Position numbers and translations under genes: made by a program. Shown here in pieces: positions 10,891 through 22,595 of a DNA stretch of 64,000 nucleotides (position 1 is its first letter; each line of letters opens with the position of its first letter). Source of the stretch: Phytophthora colocasiae. Lineage: Eukaryota > Oomycota > Peronosporomycetes > Peronosporales > Peronosporaceae. The stretch is taken from contig JAGKQI010000090.1 in NCBI GenBank assembly GCA_018806915.1, positions 2,852,001 to 2,916,000 of the forward strand. The letters run 5' to 3'. The notes under the pieces are model-generated. The model was not told the origin of the DNA. It worked only from the letters and a program-made list of their open reading frames with translations, and searched no databases.

Positions 10891-13824
10891 ATGGCGCGCA
10901 TCCGAGCGAGCACACGCGGAAAAGTCAAAACAGTCGCGGCAGCTGCGCGGGACGTTGATTTCGGACATTTGTGGCGGCAGCTTCGGGCTGCTGGGTGGAC
11001 GTCAAGGCGTCCACGAGGTCTCCAGACAGAGTGGAGCTACACGAGTCCGGATGGGGTGAGCGTGCTATTGGGGGAGGAAGCTGTCGTGAAGCATGTTGTA
11101 GAGGCGGGATTGTCGAGTGAAGCCAGCGATAGTGACGGCGACAGCACTAACGAGGACAGTGGGGACACGTGTGTTCGCGCTTCACAGATAGACACAAGCG
11201 TCGACCTCTCCCAGAATACCATTAACGCTTTGTTCGGTACATCGAGCGACTCTGAAGTCGAGCTTTCACAACATGCAGTTTCCCGAGCGTTTAAAATACC
11301 GACGAGCGATCTTCAGCCTGACGAGTCGCAGCGAGAGGCTGCTAGCAGTTTGCAGCTGCTGTCAGAAGCATCGGAGGCAGAGAGTTGCGAGGAAGGGGGC
11401 AGTGAACCGGCATCAAATAAAGATGTCGTCAACCTCGTGCAGGTTAGAGAGCAACCATACGGTTACGAGACTAGAAGCTCAGACGAAAGCGACGGAGTCG
11501 CAGTCAAAGAGGATGATGAAGACGTGACACCTGATGAGCTTGACGATTCGGACAACTATCTTTCCGATGGTGATGCCGTCGCTATGGATGAAGCCTTCAT
11601 TTCTTCTCTTTGTATGGACGCAGATGCACCTGATAGACAGACCGTGAAACAACGAGAGGACGCCTTACGATCTATGGAGGCACTCCATCTTCTACTTTTG
11701 AGACCAATGGTACTGGATATCCTGGCTTGGATATGGAAGTGGCGCAACCTGTAAGTGAACTGCGTGCGGTTTGCCACTCTTCTTTGCTGACACTATTCTA
11801 CTTCATGCCTAAATCTATGTGGGTAAGTATCACCACGGAAACAAATCGATACAGACTGCAGCAAGTCGATCGACGGGCACGCGTTATCCAGACAAGGCAG
11901 GCGAAACAGGGAGAACACGGCCAATAATTGCTGAAGACAACCCGCCGGCATTTGAGGTCTACCCAGGAGTACGAGCCGCACGAGATCCTCCATGTCCTTG
12001 GCCTTCTTGTTTCCCGCATGCTTTGCCCGCAGAAACGATTCGCGGCACACTGGTAGATGGTAGAGGATGGAGCCGTTCCAGCAGGGAACTTTAGTCGCTA
12101 CATGGAGCGCAATCGCTGTCAAGAAATTTTGCGGGATCTTCATTTCGTCGACAGTGAAACAGAGCGGACGGGCGACAAACTGTGGAAGCTGCGTTCTGTC
12201 GTCACCAAGATTCAGCACCGTTTTCTTGCAGGGTGGTCACTGCCAGCGGTGTTCTCGTTCGACGAAGGAGTTTTGCCTGCTACATCCAAACGGAACTCAA
12301 CGCGAATGTTTATGCCGGATAAGCCCCATCGCTATGGCTCAAAGATGTTTATGACGTGTGATTCAAGGACAGCGTACTGCAACAGGTAAGAATTTGTATG
12401 TCGCATGTTACGACCTTCTCCTCCTCAGGTAACACCCAATGTCGTATGTTACCAGATTTGAAATGTATGTAGGCAAACGCAAGGCTGACGACTCAAGCAC
12501 GACTCCACTCGACAACAAGACAAGCGCTGCTGCTGTGGTCAGAAACCTGAACTGCGTTCTGGGCTCGAATACGCGTCATCGATGGCATGCCGTTGTTGTA
12601 GATCGCTTCTACTCGTCCGTCCTACTCGCGATTGAACTCTTGAAGATGAACATTAACGTCGTCGGTACGATAATGACCAACCGGCTTGGGCTTGAGTAGC
12701 GCATCAAGGCTAAGAGCGAGACGCGTCCTGGCAGCATCCCCCGCGGCACTTTTACGTTCTCACGTTCGGTTGCTATTCCTACTCTATTACGTGACATCGT
12801 CCGCTCAAGCACTGCATATCTTGAGTACCCCTAGACCCCCTTAGAGACCACGTTAACCCCTCAGTTCCCGATGTCGTATTATACACCATACCAAAAAAAA
12901 TATGTCGCATTATACGACGTAGAAGGAGGAACAACATTCCTACTCTGGTGCACTATCACTGGTGGGATCGCAAACCCGTGCACTACTTGTGCACGGGCGC
13001 TGTGATGACCATGTCAATGATCAAGAGGGAGATCAAACAAGTCGGAGCTATCACTGTGCCGTGTCCAGCCGCCGTCAATGACTACCAGCAGTGGATGGGC
13101 GGAGTTGACGTGCATGATCAGCTCCGCCTCCAATCCTAGTCTCTCCAAACGTCCACAAAGTTAAAAAAAAATACTACAAAAAAGCCTGTTCTTAGGCTTC
13201 GTCGACCTATTGCTGGTCAACGCGTACATCTCACACAAGGAGACGGCCAAGATTGCTAAAACGACGGCGATGACTCGCCGAGAATGGTACGGTGTTCTGC
13301 AAAACCAGCTACTACAACTCAAGGCAGGTGACTTCACTGGTATTGTCTCGACTCCGCCTCCTCTAGCCCAGATAAGAAAGCGTGCACCCCCTCGTATCAC
13401 CCATGTTCTCGACCAGTCAGAGGACTGGGTGACAATCGGCAACACTCAGAAGCGCAGACAGCGCTCTTGTAAGGTGTGTGCCCTCTTATGGGTGGACCGC
13501 AAGAAGAAGTCGTTTGCAACGACGTATTTTTGCGAACGTTGTTCCATCGATGACGCGAAATGCTGGCTGTGTAACAAGATACGACAGTACAAGGGTATGG
13601 CCAAAACATGCTTTGAAATCTGGCATGATGATTTCGAAGCTGGGGAGGCGATTCCAACTACCTTGGGGAAACGAGTTGTGTGCGGCTTCCTGGCCAGTAA
13701 GTCGGACTGCGTAAGAAGACACGCCGTGAACTCCAGTTGCTGGGTGGAGACGATGCTGATGACGAGGCAGATTAGAGACTGTAGTGAAGAGAAGAAGGAA
13801 GTTAGTGATGAGTCCTGCATATAG
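10891..13824 (+). pseudogene. piggyBac transposase, broken, copy 1
   Basis: Pieces of one transposase lie in order. The N-terminal region (10891-11754) has an acidic Ser-rich stretch. The first catalytic block (12057-12389) contains SFDEGVLP and DKPHRYGSKMFMTC. The second block (12439-12699) has VVVDRFYSS. A GGVDVHD block sits near 13097. A Cys-rich C-terminal zinc-binding region runs to 13824 (CKVC, CERC, CWLC spacing). The catalytic Asp motifs are all visible. The frame is broken by a 4-base deletion near 11677 relative to copy 2, by a 157-base insertion near 12782-12939, and by a poly-A indel near 13165. It is not expected to make an active enzyme. Confidence 0.8.
12782..12949 (+). repeat. 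Copy of the element's own 5' junction inserted in its transposase
   Basis: Bases 12792-12938 repeat 10578-10723: about 61 bases of genomic flank, the TTAA, and about 81 bases of the piggyBac 5' end. The insert is flanked by an 11-base direct repeat, attcctactct. The coding sense resumes after the second repeat (VHYHWWDRKP). Unit 2 has the same structure. Confidence 0.8.
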
Positions 13825-14325
13825 TACGCACGCAATTCACGATACCTTGAATTGACGCCGCGTCTGTACCGCAAATGTGCTAATGAAAGTGCACGCTTCA
13901 AATCGGTTCTGCAAGCTTTCCCGTCGTTGGTAGTTACATACGACATACAAGTTAGTTTCCGGGATAAGCTACGACATTGACAAAAAAACCTGTTGACAAT
14001 TTATACATCGCTAGTAAGTGCTATTTATGCTCAATACAGTTTTGTAGATTTACACGTACGTCGTACACTTACGCCATGAGATAAGCTGTTCCTACGACAT
14101 ATCCTCGGGATCCAGGGGGTTAATGTACTACTAGTACATGGTACGATTCGCTCTCGAACCTGCTTTTGTGGCTCCCTAAACGTGCCCTTCAAAGCGGGGA
14201 CACGAGCGATTCGGTTTTTAAGTTCGGCATCACAGCTACCTTAAAGGATAGAGGTGGTCAACTCGTAGTTTGTGCAGAAACGATATTTACCTCTTTAGCG
14301 GCTCGCACATTAATAGTAAGCACGA

Positions 14326-14368
14326 GTGAAAAGGAGGCGATCATCAATGATGATCGCCTCCTTTTCAC
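14326..14368. repeat. Perfect 20-bp palindrome with 3-base loop at the unit junction
   Basis: The arm gtgaaaaggaggcgatcatc is followed by aat and then its exact reverse complement. The left arm also resembles 1274-1287 (gtgaaaaggagacg) of the unit 1 flank. It lies 60-100 bases before the start of the next unit. An imperfect version is at 29727-29768. Confidence 0.85.
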
Positions 14369-14544
14369 TGATGATTCATCATGCGTATATTTGCAGAATG
14401 ATTTTTCGAAAACGTTTTTCTTAATGGTTGCTTGATATGTCTCTTTCGTGAAGATGAAAGCAAACAAGTACTACAAGTAGTAGTTTCAACGATCTATGTA
14501 TTAGAGGGATGTTATCTCTGTCTGCACTACCACATCTGACATAC

Positions 14545-15269
14545 TTACAACTCGTCCTTGGCCTCCGGCACCTCAGCGAACTCGTCCACTTCCTCCTCGG
14601 AAACAGTTTCCTTCGTAGACTCAGTCGGGATCGCATCCAGATCGTCCACCACCTCAGCGCGAGGCACCACGTTGGCATTGTACACTCCCGTGTACGATGG
14701 CAGCGTGAGCTTGGTCGGGTAAGCGCCTCCGAAGTGAATGGTAAGCTTGGTAGCCTCCTTCTCGCCGGCTGATCCGAAATCGGGCGAGCTAGCAACGCCA
14801 ACGGAAATGCGGATTTGGTGGTCGCGCTTGACTACGTACGACGTCGGCTGGAAGCGGAAAACAGCCTCGTACACCTGTCCAGGTACGATCTCGCGCGAGT
14901 CGGTGCGCTTGAACGAGTGCACGCTCGAGTCCGGGCGGATGGTCTTGTGCACCGGGTTCAATAGTGCCTCCGTGACGTACGTGACTCCCGGACGCTTGTT
15001 TTCGTTCGGGAATGGGGCCGTGTAGTCGACGTCTTCAAGGTATGCGACGAGGTTAACGTCCGGTTGGTCCACCGAGAAGAAGAGACGCAGCTCAGCCTCG
15101 CCAGTGATCTCCGTAAGCGGGGTCAGGAACGTCGCGTACTGGTCAGCCAACGGCGCGCGGTCGTGGTAGAATCTTGGACGTAGCCCGGAGAGGTGGCTCA
15201 GCATATTCCAGCGCGTAACAGCGTCCAGCGTGGGCTTCACAGTGACGTTGTGCGAGACTTCGTTGACTT
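14545..15269 (-). pseudogene. Truncated CocE/PepX-like gene, copy 2
   Basis: The C-terminal third of the CocE-like protein, ending at the usual stop (14545) and broken at the same cgttgactt base as copies 1 and 3 (15269). It keeps an open frame of 231 residues and lacks the 97-base deletion of copy 1, but has a 9-base in-frame deletion near 15120 compared with the full gene. No hydrolase core, start or promoter is present. Confidence 0.9.
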
Positions 15270-15777
15270 AAACCACCACAAGCAGCAAAATGCCAGCTCA
15301 AAGTCCTCCACTTCACAATAATCTCACTTACGAAGGCGAAGACTTCATAGTGTCCAGCATTTGTGCATGCGCTGATCCTTTCCGTATCATTTGCTGGTAA
15401 ATGGGGACGTAGCTCAGGAATCCTTTAAAACTTACCTTCGCTTGGTCGTACAATTTTCGTTTTTGGCCTTCTGAGTCGTTGCGTGGTATGGAACGTCGGT
15501 CATACACACTATCGGATGGCAATTGCCCCACAGTTAGCCTCCGTCAGCGACTTCAATTCACTGGCGCAATTTCCAACCGGCTTGACAAAAACCTCGGTAC
15601 GCTTTCAGGGAAAAACCTCGGTACGCTTTCAGGGAAATATTTGCTATCTCAAGAAAGACTAACATTTTTTGTCATTTTTTTAGAACATCCAATCGGGATG
15701 CTAATTAACTACTCCGACAAGTACAACGGATAAAGATGCGTATCGTAACGAAGCACAAGACTTGTCGACTTGCACTT
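15270..15777. other. Non-coding stretch before CRN2
   Basis: Equivalent of 2100-2538 with extra internal sequence, including a direct repeat of acctcggtacgctttcaggga at 15590-15630. No gene seen. Confidence 0.45.
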
Positions 15778-17935
15778 CTAGCCAACTTGCGATCCTTCGA
15801 CCCGATTGTGATCGGTAATCTTGTAGTCCACTCCGATGACCATGACTTCTGCACTGCAGTCTTTGAATGTTTGGTCAGGACAACTCCGAGTTGATCGCGA
15901 TGGCGACGAAGCCACTTCCACAACGCTCTTCTTAAAGTCTTCGTTGCCCACGGGTAACCTGAACGTTTCCAGCCTAGCCTCCGGGACGACAAAACATAAT
16001 TCAACCGTAGCAACTTTCTCCAGATCGCCAGCGACGAGGCTGTTCAAGAGCTCGACGAAGTGTTTTGGATCGAACTTATGGGACTCAGAACGCGTCACTT
16101 GAACAAACCGGACAAGTTGTGCTGCTTTGTCGATAAAAACAGCATCGTATCCGCCTTGGTTCCACTTCTTTGGAGCCATCCACACCGGACCATCCAATGA
16201 AACAGCAATCGGATACTTGGCTGGATTAAAAATGACGATGGATGATTTATCCCAGCTGTGGTGTTCTACTGTATCTCCCCCCACACGCCGGATCCACGCC
16301 AGGCCATTATGGCTTAGATGGGCAAAAAACCAAGCTTCAAGGATAAAACCATCCATGGATGGATTAACATTGCAAGCCCTCGCGAAATTCTCGACTAGTT
16401 TCGGACCCATGACCATTGCAAAATGACGCACGACGTACTCGCTCACCAATCGAACATCGTAACCACTGGGACCGTCATACCATGCAAGTAAACGGTTGAC
16501 AGCACCAGATGACGAATCGCCAACAAAGCCTTGAAGGTAAAGCTCAATGTTTGGAGTTGCCTTGATTGCTTTGTCAAGTGCTTCACTTGCCATCTCTGTC
16601 GAAGCTTCAAACATGAGTCTAGCGCTTCCACCGACAATAAAGTACTTATCTTGCAACAACTTGGTTCGCTCCGTCGTTTTTTTTTCTGGATCGGACTGTG
16701 TAGGAGACTGTGTAGGAAACATGTCCACTACATTACGAAAGAAATCGTCGTTGAGGACTGCCTTCTTGTAATCATCAAAGCACCATGACGTCAGCTCAAA
16801 CAGCTCCTGTTCACGTACCACCTCCAGATTGTGTAATTCTCCAGCCGACATCTCCACATCCTCCATTTCACAGTCCCGTGACTCCTCATCCACTTTCGCC
16901 GGAATCGGATCGTAGAGTTCTGGACGATATTCTTTTCCGACAGAAACCATGGAGCAAACACACACCAATCGATGCTTGATTTTGTCTTGTTGATGCCAAG
17001 TTAGGCACTCGTGACGTGCTGCCTTTGCAACTCTAGAGTGGATGTACCCATCCAGGAATACAATCGTTTGCTTTGTCTGCGACGTCGTATTCAAGATGGC
17101 TGCCAGATCACGCTCTATCGCTTTCTCCTGCACGATACAAACCGCTTTCTGATTGCCCTGAAGCCAAACACAATTAAAATATTCATGAATTCGCGAGTAA
17201 TTAATCCAAATCACGTCCCAGCGCGATCGATCAAGTGAGCAAGCGAAGGCGAACGCTGCGCACGACTTTCCCGTTCCAGGTGGACCAACAACCCAAAGAA
17301 GCGCATACGTTTGGATTGAGCACCTGTTCATCTCATACCATTGCTTCACCAGAGGTGGCCGACGATAGAGGATCAGCGCCTGATGAGGGCGACCAATTCC
17401 GGTACCACTGACGTAAGATGATGGCAATTCAATCAGTTGATCGTCATCTCTAACGTCGAGTTGAGGGCACGATTCAGGAGCGATAGTCCAGTTGACTTGC
17501 GGTATATCGATGGTAATAGCCGCTCGACGCTGCTGCACTAGCCAAGGGGGCTTCACTAGTAGGTGCAAGTAACCTGATGGGAGGTCTTTACCGAGAGCGT
17601 CTGCGATTGTTTCCAGTCCCGTAAATGACGTCCTGTCGTCTCCAATGATGTCCTTGATCTCGGCAGGAGCATCGCCACTTAGCATAGCCTGCAGGGTTTC
17701 TTTAAAAGCAGGATCAGCAGACAGCCATGTGCCATCCGCCTTCTTGGCCTCAAAAAGCAGCAGCTGGCCTTGACCAACGTCCTTCCTTTATTGGCTCGCT
17801 CAAGGTCCACACCAATGCATTCAACTTGGTGCTTAAGCTGACCGGCCGTCCGCGTACGCCAACGACGATACAGTTTACCACAATGCGGTTCTCTTGAGCT
17901 GCCATCGCGTCTTCTTCCATCTTCGCGTCTTCCAT
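15778..17935 (-). pseudogene. Crinkler CRN2, header frameshifted
   Basis: A second copy of the CRN gene, nearly identical to CRN1 over the NTPase (GPPGTGKS) and REase-like C-terminus. The frame is open from 17685 to 15778 (635 residues from an internal Met). The header is broken: compared with CRN1 and CRN3, about 20 bases are missing near 17787, flanked by ctt repeats, so the ATG frame at 17935 ends after 61 residues. The LFLAK-equivalent reads LFEAK and is out of frame with the start. The header end has a WLVQQ insertion relative to CRN1. A protein without a header could only be made from an internal start and would lack the translocation module. It shares its Inr element with CRN1. Confidence 0.8.
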
Positions 17936-17953
17936 CTCTTCTCAGCTCTCTCG

Positions 17954-17969
17954 AAACTTGTAGAATGGT
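17954..17969 (-). promoter_or_regulatory. Inr-like element of CRN2
   Basis: Identical to the CRN1 element (minus-strand ACCATTCTACAAGTTT), 19 bases before the CRN2 ATG. It was copied with the unit. Confidence 0.5.
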
Positions 17970-18125
17970 ACTGTTTACTAAAACCAAGAGCGTATTTCCC
18001 TGCTAATACCGATAATCACGAACGTTCTTTCCAGAAATTACAATAGTAGCACTGTCCACAAAATTATTCGGACTTAATCGGATTTTCTCCTGCATACAGT
18101 CATTCGACAAAATTGACTACTACTA

Positions 18126-20297
18126 CCGTCTTACCGCGCATAATCCGTCTAGGCGTTAATAACGAATACAACGCCCTGTGGGCGTTGTATTCCTGTACAA
18201 CGCCCTAGGCGTTGTATTGAAGGGAGACTTCGCAATGAGACTAAAGCCAACACGATAGATGTTGTATTTGAGAGAATGTTGTCTGTCGGGTGCTTGTAGA
18301 CTAATGATCAAACAGCCAAAGCAAATGTGTATTATAGATGCATTCCATTTACCTGTAGAGCAAAGTAACAACCCAAGCGAGCCACGGAGATGGTCTGGAC
18401 TGCGTCTTTGACGCTGTATGTAAATTCGGAAATCACGCGACAGTCGTCATTGAGAGTTGTCACGTGAATGTTCCAGCAGTGCATCTGGGATGCAGCGTAC
18501 AGCTCAAGTTCCCCCGCAGCAAGTCTACCCTCTCGTAGCCCAGCAATATAAGCTTCGTCAAAAAGCCCATTGATGTCTTCGAGTGACAGCATGTACTCTG
18601 TCAACTCAGACGTGTACGCGAAAGTAGAAGTGCCTACAATATGGCACATGCAGCAAAACAAACTGGAGCACTCATCACCCGGAAGATACCATTCTGGTGG
18701 CGCAATGCAAAGCTCTTCACGGTCGTTGCATGCTTCCACTAATTCATGATACCGCTGGTTCCACTCATCCACGCTAATCTCTTTGGCAATGAGCTCTCTA
18801 AGCGGAGGGTGAAGCTTTTTCAACTCGAAAGACGACCTCGAAACAAGCCCGCATAGCTCAAAAGCCTTCGCAATCTCCTCTTGACTTTTGCTTGCAGCCC
18901 ACTCAAGTACCCACTCAGCGACCTTGAAATATTTGGGAACCTTTGGATTTCCCGCAACAGTTTGGAATCGTTGATCGTCTAAAGCTTGAGCAATGTAGCT
19001 GTCATACTTTTCACAATAAAAGCTTGGAGGCTTCTGTTTACCGCAACATCCAGAGGCTGGCAAATGCTGGTGAGATTGGGGGGAACGAGCAGCACAAAAA
19101 TGTTGTAGCCACGAAGGCGATCCTCATCGTACAGCTTCACGTGGGCGGAGTAAGAGTCGATGATGTATAGTACTGGTTGCTTGTAGAAGTTGGTCTCCTT
19201 TCTGCCGCAAATAACCTCTTTTGCGTGGCCGAGTAAAATGTCATCGCTCCACATTCCTGTGGCATTAACGTCAACCATCACACCTGCGGGGCACGAGGGT
19301 TTGTTTTTCAGCTTAGAGAACAGTAGATGTGGCTTGAGTATCTGACCGTCTCCTGTGATGGTGAACGTAGCTGTAAAGCGCTTATGACTGGTGCCGCCTT
19401 TTCGTAGCAGTACTTCAGGTGAACCTTTAGTCGCGATGGTAGATGTGGGCTCTGTCTCAAAATAACGCGGCACTTGATCCATGTTGATCACATTGTGAGG
19501 CTGTATGTTGTACTCGTCAATGATGGTCTGTGCTTTGGTGATGAATTGGAATGCGATGTCAGCGGCATCATCCGGAAGTTTTCTTGTGGTTGTGTGACGG
19601 CGTGACACAAGGTTGTATCGCTTTTTGAAACGATCGAGCCATCCAGATGACGCAGCAAAACTCGAGCTTTCAGGAGCAGGAGTTACCGGTTGTGCTTCTT
19701 TATAAATGTTGCGTGCCTTTAGCTGAATGTATTTGTCCTTCACCCGAAAGCCTTTCATATTTCTTGAGACGACCCAATTGTATAGCTGCTGCTCCAATGC
19801 TACGTGTTGAGCCTTTTTACCAGCTCCTGGAATGCGACGTATTGTTCGTGTTGCAGCTTGTCGACTCTTTGAGAGTTCACGAAGCTCAGCGAGATGCTTG
19901 TGCCAATCCCGGACAATAGATGCTGATGGAATCTTGTGCTTCTTAGCCAGGGCGTTGAACCCGCAGCCCCGTACATTTTTCTTGTATTCACTCAGCACTG
20001 CCAGCTTAAAGTGCACACTGTAGCTGTTGCGGTGCTTTGTCGACATGCTTGCTGTCGACAGTGACTTGAAAAATGGTCTGGTAACCACAGCTCTCCACTC
20101 GATAAGCCAAGCAGCTAACGAAGCAACTGCCAGCCAACCGTTCTGTTGGCAACCATTACTCTCGCGTCGCAAATGACGAAGCTAATACAATGAGCGTTCT
20201 ATTTGAAGTAGGCGTGTTAGTCGCGAGGTTGAACATCAAATCATTACTGTTTATCTCTTTTGTAGAACGCCTAGGCGTCTGAAGCGCGGTAAGACGG
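18126..20297 (-). mobile_element. pogo/Tigger-type DNA transposon, present only in unit 2
   Basis: The termini are CCGTCTTACCGCGC and its exact inverse, flanked by TA on both sides (18124-18125 and 20298-20299). Unit 1 has the unoccupied site (ttgactacgtactagtgtagcc, about 4883-4904), which differs by one base. Subterminal sequence has a second inverted match, CTAGGCGTT, and a palindromic gggcgttgta region. The 2172-base interior encodes a transposase on the minus strand. It inserted after the units duplicated or was lost from unit 1; the tidy empty site favours the former. Confidence 0.88.
18332..20172 (-). pseudogene. pogo transposase with C-terminal OTU-like domain, one frameshift
   Basis: The first frame (20172-18979, 397 residues) holds a helix-turn-helix region ([32 protein letters not shown]), a CENP-B/Tc5-type HTH ([29 protein letters not shown]) and a DDE_1 core with Asp in [14 protein letters not shown] and PLDVAVN. 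The frame then shifts near 19020 and continues in 19063-18332 (243 residues). That part ends in a region resembling an OTU cysteine protease: PGDECSSLF for PGDGNCLF, GELELYAAS for the WGGELEL block, and LGCYFAL where GxHYxAL is expected, so the catalytic His looks replaced by Cys. The likely true start is [10 protein letters not shown] near 20046. The transposase identity is strong; the OTU call is tentative. Confidence 0.7.
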
Positions 20298-20299
20298 TA

Positions 20300-21720
20300 G
20301 TGTAGCCATTGCAATGTTTATCTTGATTTTTGTATTGTGCTCAAGTGGTCTTATTAATGGGCGCGTCTTAAACTGCGAAATCGCGTTTGTTAAAACTAGC
20401 CTCAAACGCGCTTTTACGTCACAAACAACATATCTAAATAGCATCACTCAACTCGCAAAAAAATTGAGGGAGCAATGCCAAAAAACGTGGGTGGTCATAT
20501 TATCCTGGCGCGCACTGTAATACTACATGTTAAGGACAGTGTAATCGTGATTTTTGTATTGCCTGTGATAAGTACGAGTGAAAAGTCTGTACTGCGGGAA
20601 GGCAACCTGATCGGTCAAGATTGCTTGCACATCGTGCGCAGCGCTCTGTACCAGGGAAGTTGTCATATACACCTTCTCCAGTCTCGCAGGTGCGACTGGT
20701 TTGGGCCTTTTTATTTGAAGTTGACACAGAGCAAACATATTTGCCTAGCTATGCCACGCTGCAGTTCCAGAAGGATTGAACATCATGTAGCAAGCAAGCT
20801 TTCCTTTGCGATTGTAATCATCAGTGTTCCTATTTGTCTTATTCGCTACCAGCATCCTAACGCTTCTTACGATTCCTCCTCGCCCACCTCCTCCTCTTCC
20901 GCTTCCTTCTGCTCGTCTTCTTTCGCTTCTTCTTCTCCCTCTTGCTCGTCCTCTTTCTCTGCTTCATCCCCCTCATGCTGCTCCTCCTTCTCTTCTTCCT
21001 TCCCCCTCCCCCCATCCTCAGCATCTGGAGAAGGACGGCGGTGGCGTTTCTCTCCAAGTCCTATCGATCTGTGTCTTGGCCTTGCACATTTCTGGCTTTT
21101 CTTGGTACGATATTCCCCTACCCTCGTGCATTTCACGGTTTTTAACATGTTCTACTTTAATACAACATGTTAAAAATAAGCCAATTCTGGTGCGTACCAC
21201 TAATTTAGTCATATACAACGGTTGAGAGCCGGGGGGGGGGGGGGGTAATCGAATGATCTCCAACCTAATCGAATTGCCTCCGCGTCTGGGACAGAGCGAG
21301 GCTTCATCAACAACTTCTGTTGGATTTTAGACACCAGTTGTAGTCATCAGCGTCCTCTACTCACCAAGCTTCCCTAAGTGCTAGAGTCTTCGAGGTCAAG
21401 TAATCTGCTGCCTGGTTGAACTCGCGTTTCTTCAGAGTCTGAAATTTGGTTTTCAGAGATTCAAACTCTGCCGACCTTCGTTGCAGCTTGGTTTGGTTAC
21501 AGTTAATCAGTCCCTAAGCCTTTTTAATGGCGATACGTGAATCTCCAACAACAACGAGCTACAATTCCATGTTCCAGCACCATTTTCAGGCCGTAATTCA
21601 GACCACAATCCTCCGAATCGTTTACAGTGGAATCCTTCAATGGGAATCCCCGGGTTTCCAGGATGCTCCACCCAGGATGTTTCCAGAGTAACTTTTCAGA
21701 CGAGTAGACGTCTTCGCTGC
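20300..21720. other. Non-coding region, copy of about 4900-6316
   Basis: Same content as in unit 1: CT-rich low-complexity tract at 20866-21022 and a G run of about 15 bases near 21231-21245. No gene recognised. Confidence 0.5.
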
Positions 21721-21749
21721 GCCATAGAGCATAGCTCCACCTGGAAGGA

Positions 21750-22420
21750 ATGAGCCTGGTCTCGTACCGAGATCATGCAACGACCCCACAGCTTCAGAAT
21801 TTGGTCCGGCGAGGAGATCGAACGAAATTGACTGCTTTTTTCAACCTGTGCATGCAAGACCCAGAAGGGGCCGCTGATTTGTTGTACACGGATGTGACGG
21901 TGAAGTACAGGTGGGATGATCGTTTGAAGTATTGGGTATTGTACAGACGATACATTGCTTCGCTGAGTAGATTGGTGCACGTCTCGCCACAAGACCCAGA
22001 GCGGTTTTACCTTAGACTTCTACTGTGTCATCGGCGATCACCCCAATCATTCGAAGATATTCCCACAGTGAATGTAGCGGTTTATGGTACCTTTCACGAC
22101 GCAGCACTGGCTGCTGGATACTTGGAGAATGATCAAGAGTGGGAAGAATGCTTAGCGGAGGCAGTTTCGTATAAGATGCCATCCGGTTTGCGCCAACTTT
22201 TGGGAATCATTTTGGTTTACTCGCTACCTGATTATGCCGCTGCTCTGTGCGATCGGTTCAAGAAGGATTTGTCAGAAGCCTTTTCAGATCCATCCAGGAA
22301 AGAGACGCGTTGTCGAGGGTGCCTTCACGGAAGGCGATCAAGATAGCCGTGGACCCGGAAGCTATCGACGGAGACAGGAACATACACACCAAGAACATTG
22401 TCTATCGGGAGATCTTCTAA
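21750..22420 (+). pseudogene. Internally deleted Helitron protein, copy 2
   Basis: Same fused linker-tail frame as copy 1, with one T lost in the run near 22282. The frame therefore shifts just before the C-terminal tail and stops at 22346 instead of 22420. No Rep or helicase motifs remain. The junction between linker and tail is at the same base as in copy 1. Confidence 0.72.
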
Positions 22421-22564
22421 GTGCATCATTTCATATTTTTATGAATCAAATCTCTTACTGATTCTCTTTGTGGTTTTCATGCGTAAATCCTTAAACCATA
22501 TAATATTTTCAACTTTACTGGTCTTTATTAACCGTACCAAACTACTGGGGTCAACCAAGTCCAA

Positions 22565-22595
22565 GCGTCCGCGTAGCAGGCGCCCAGAGCGCTAG
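22565..22595 (+). mobile_element. Helitron 3' terminus, copy 2
   Basis: Hairpin at 22565-22583 followed by CTAG at 22592-22595 and then T; identical to copy 1. Confidence 0.68.

Larger units (their letters stand above)
10643..14119 (+). mobile_element. piggyBac-family DNA transposon, copy 1 (defective)
   Basis: The element is bounded by TTAA at 10639-10642 and 14120-14123, the invariant piggyBac target. The ends read CCGCTCAGTTCCCGATGTCG on the left and, inverted, CCCCCTGGATCCCGAGGATA on the right. Both contain CCCGA and a nearby TGTCGTA. The 3.48 kb interior holds a transposase reading frame on the plus strand with several breaks. The same insertion is present at 26045-29521 in unit 2, so it predates the tandem duplication. 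Confidence 0.85.

Noticed and set aside
18979..19063. Programmed -1 frameshift between pogo transposase and OTU-like part
   Set aside because: The overlap has no canonical X XXY YYZ slippery heptamer; a one-base indel is simpler.
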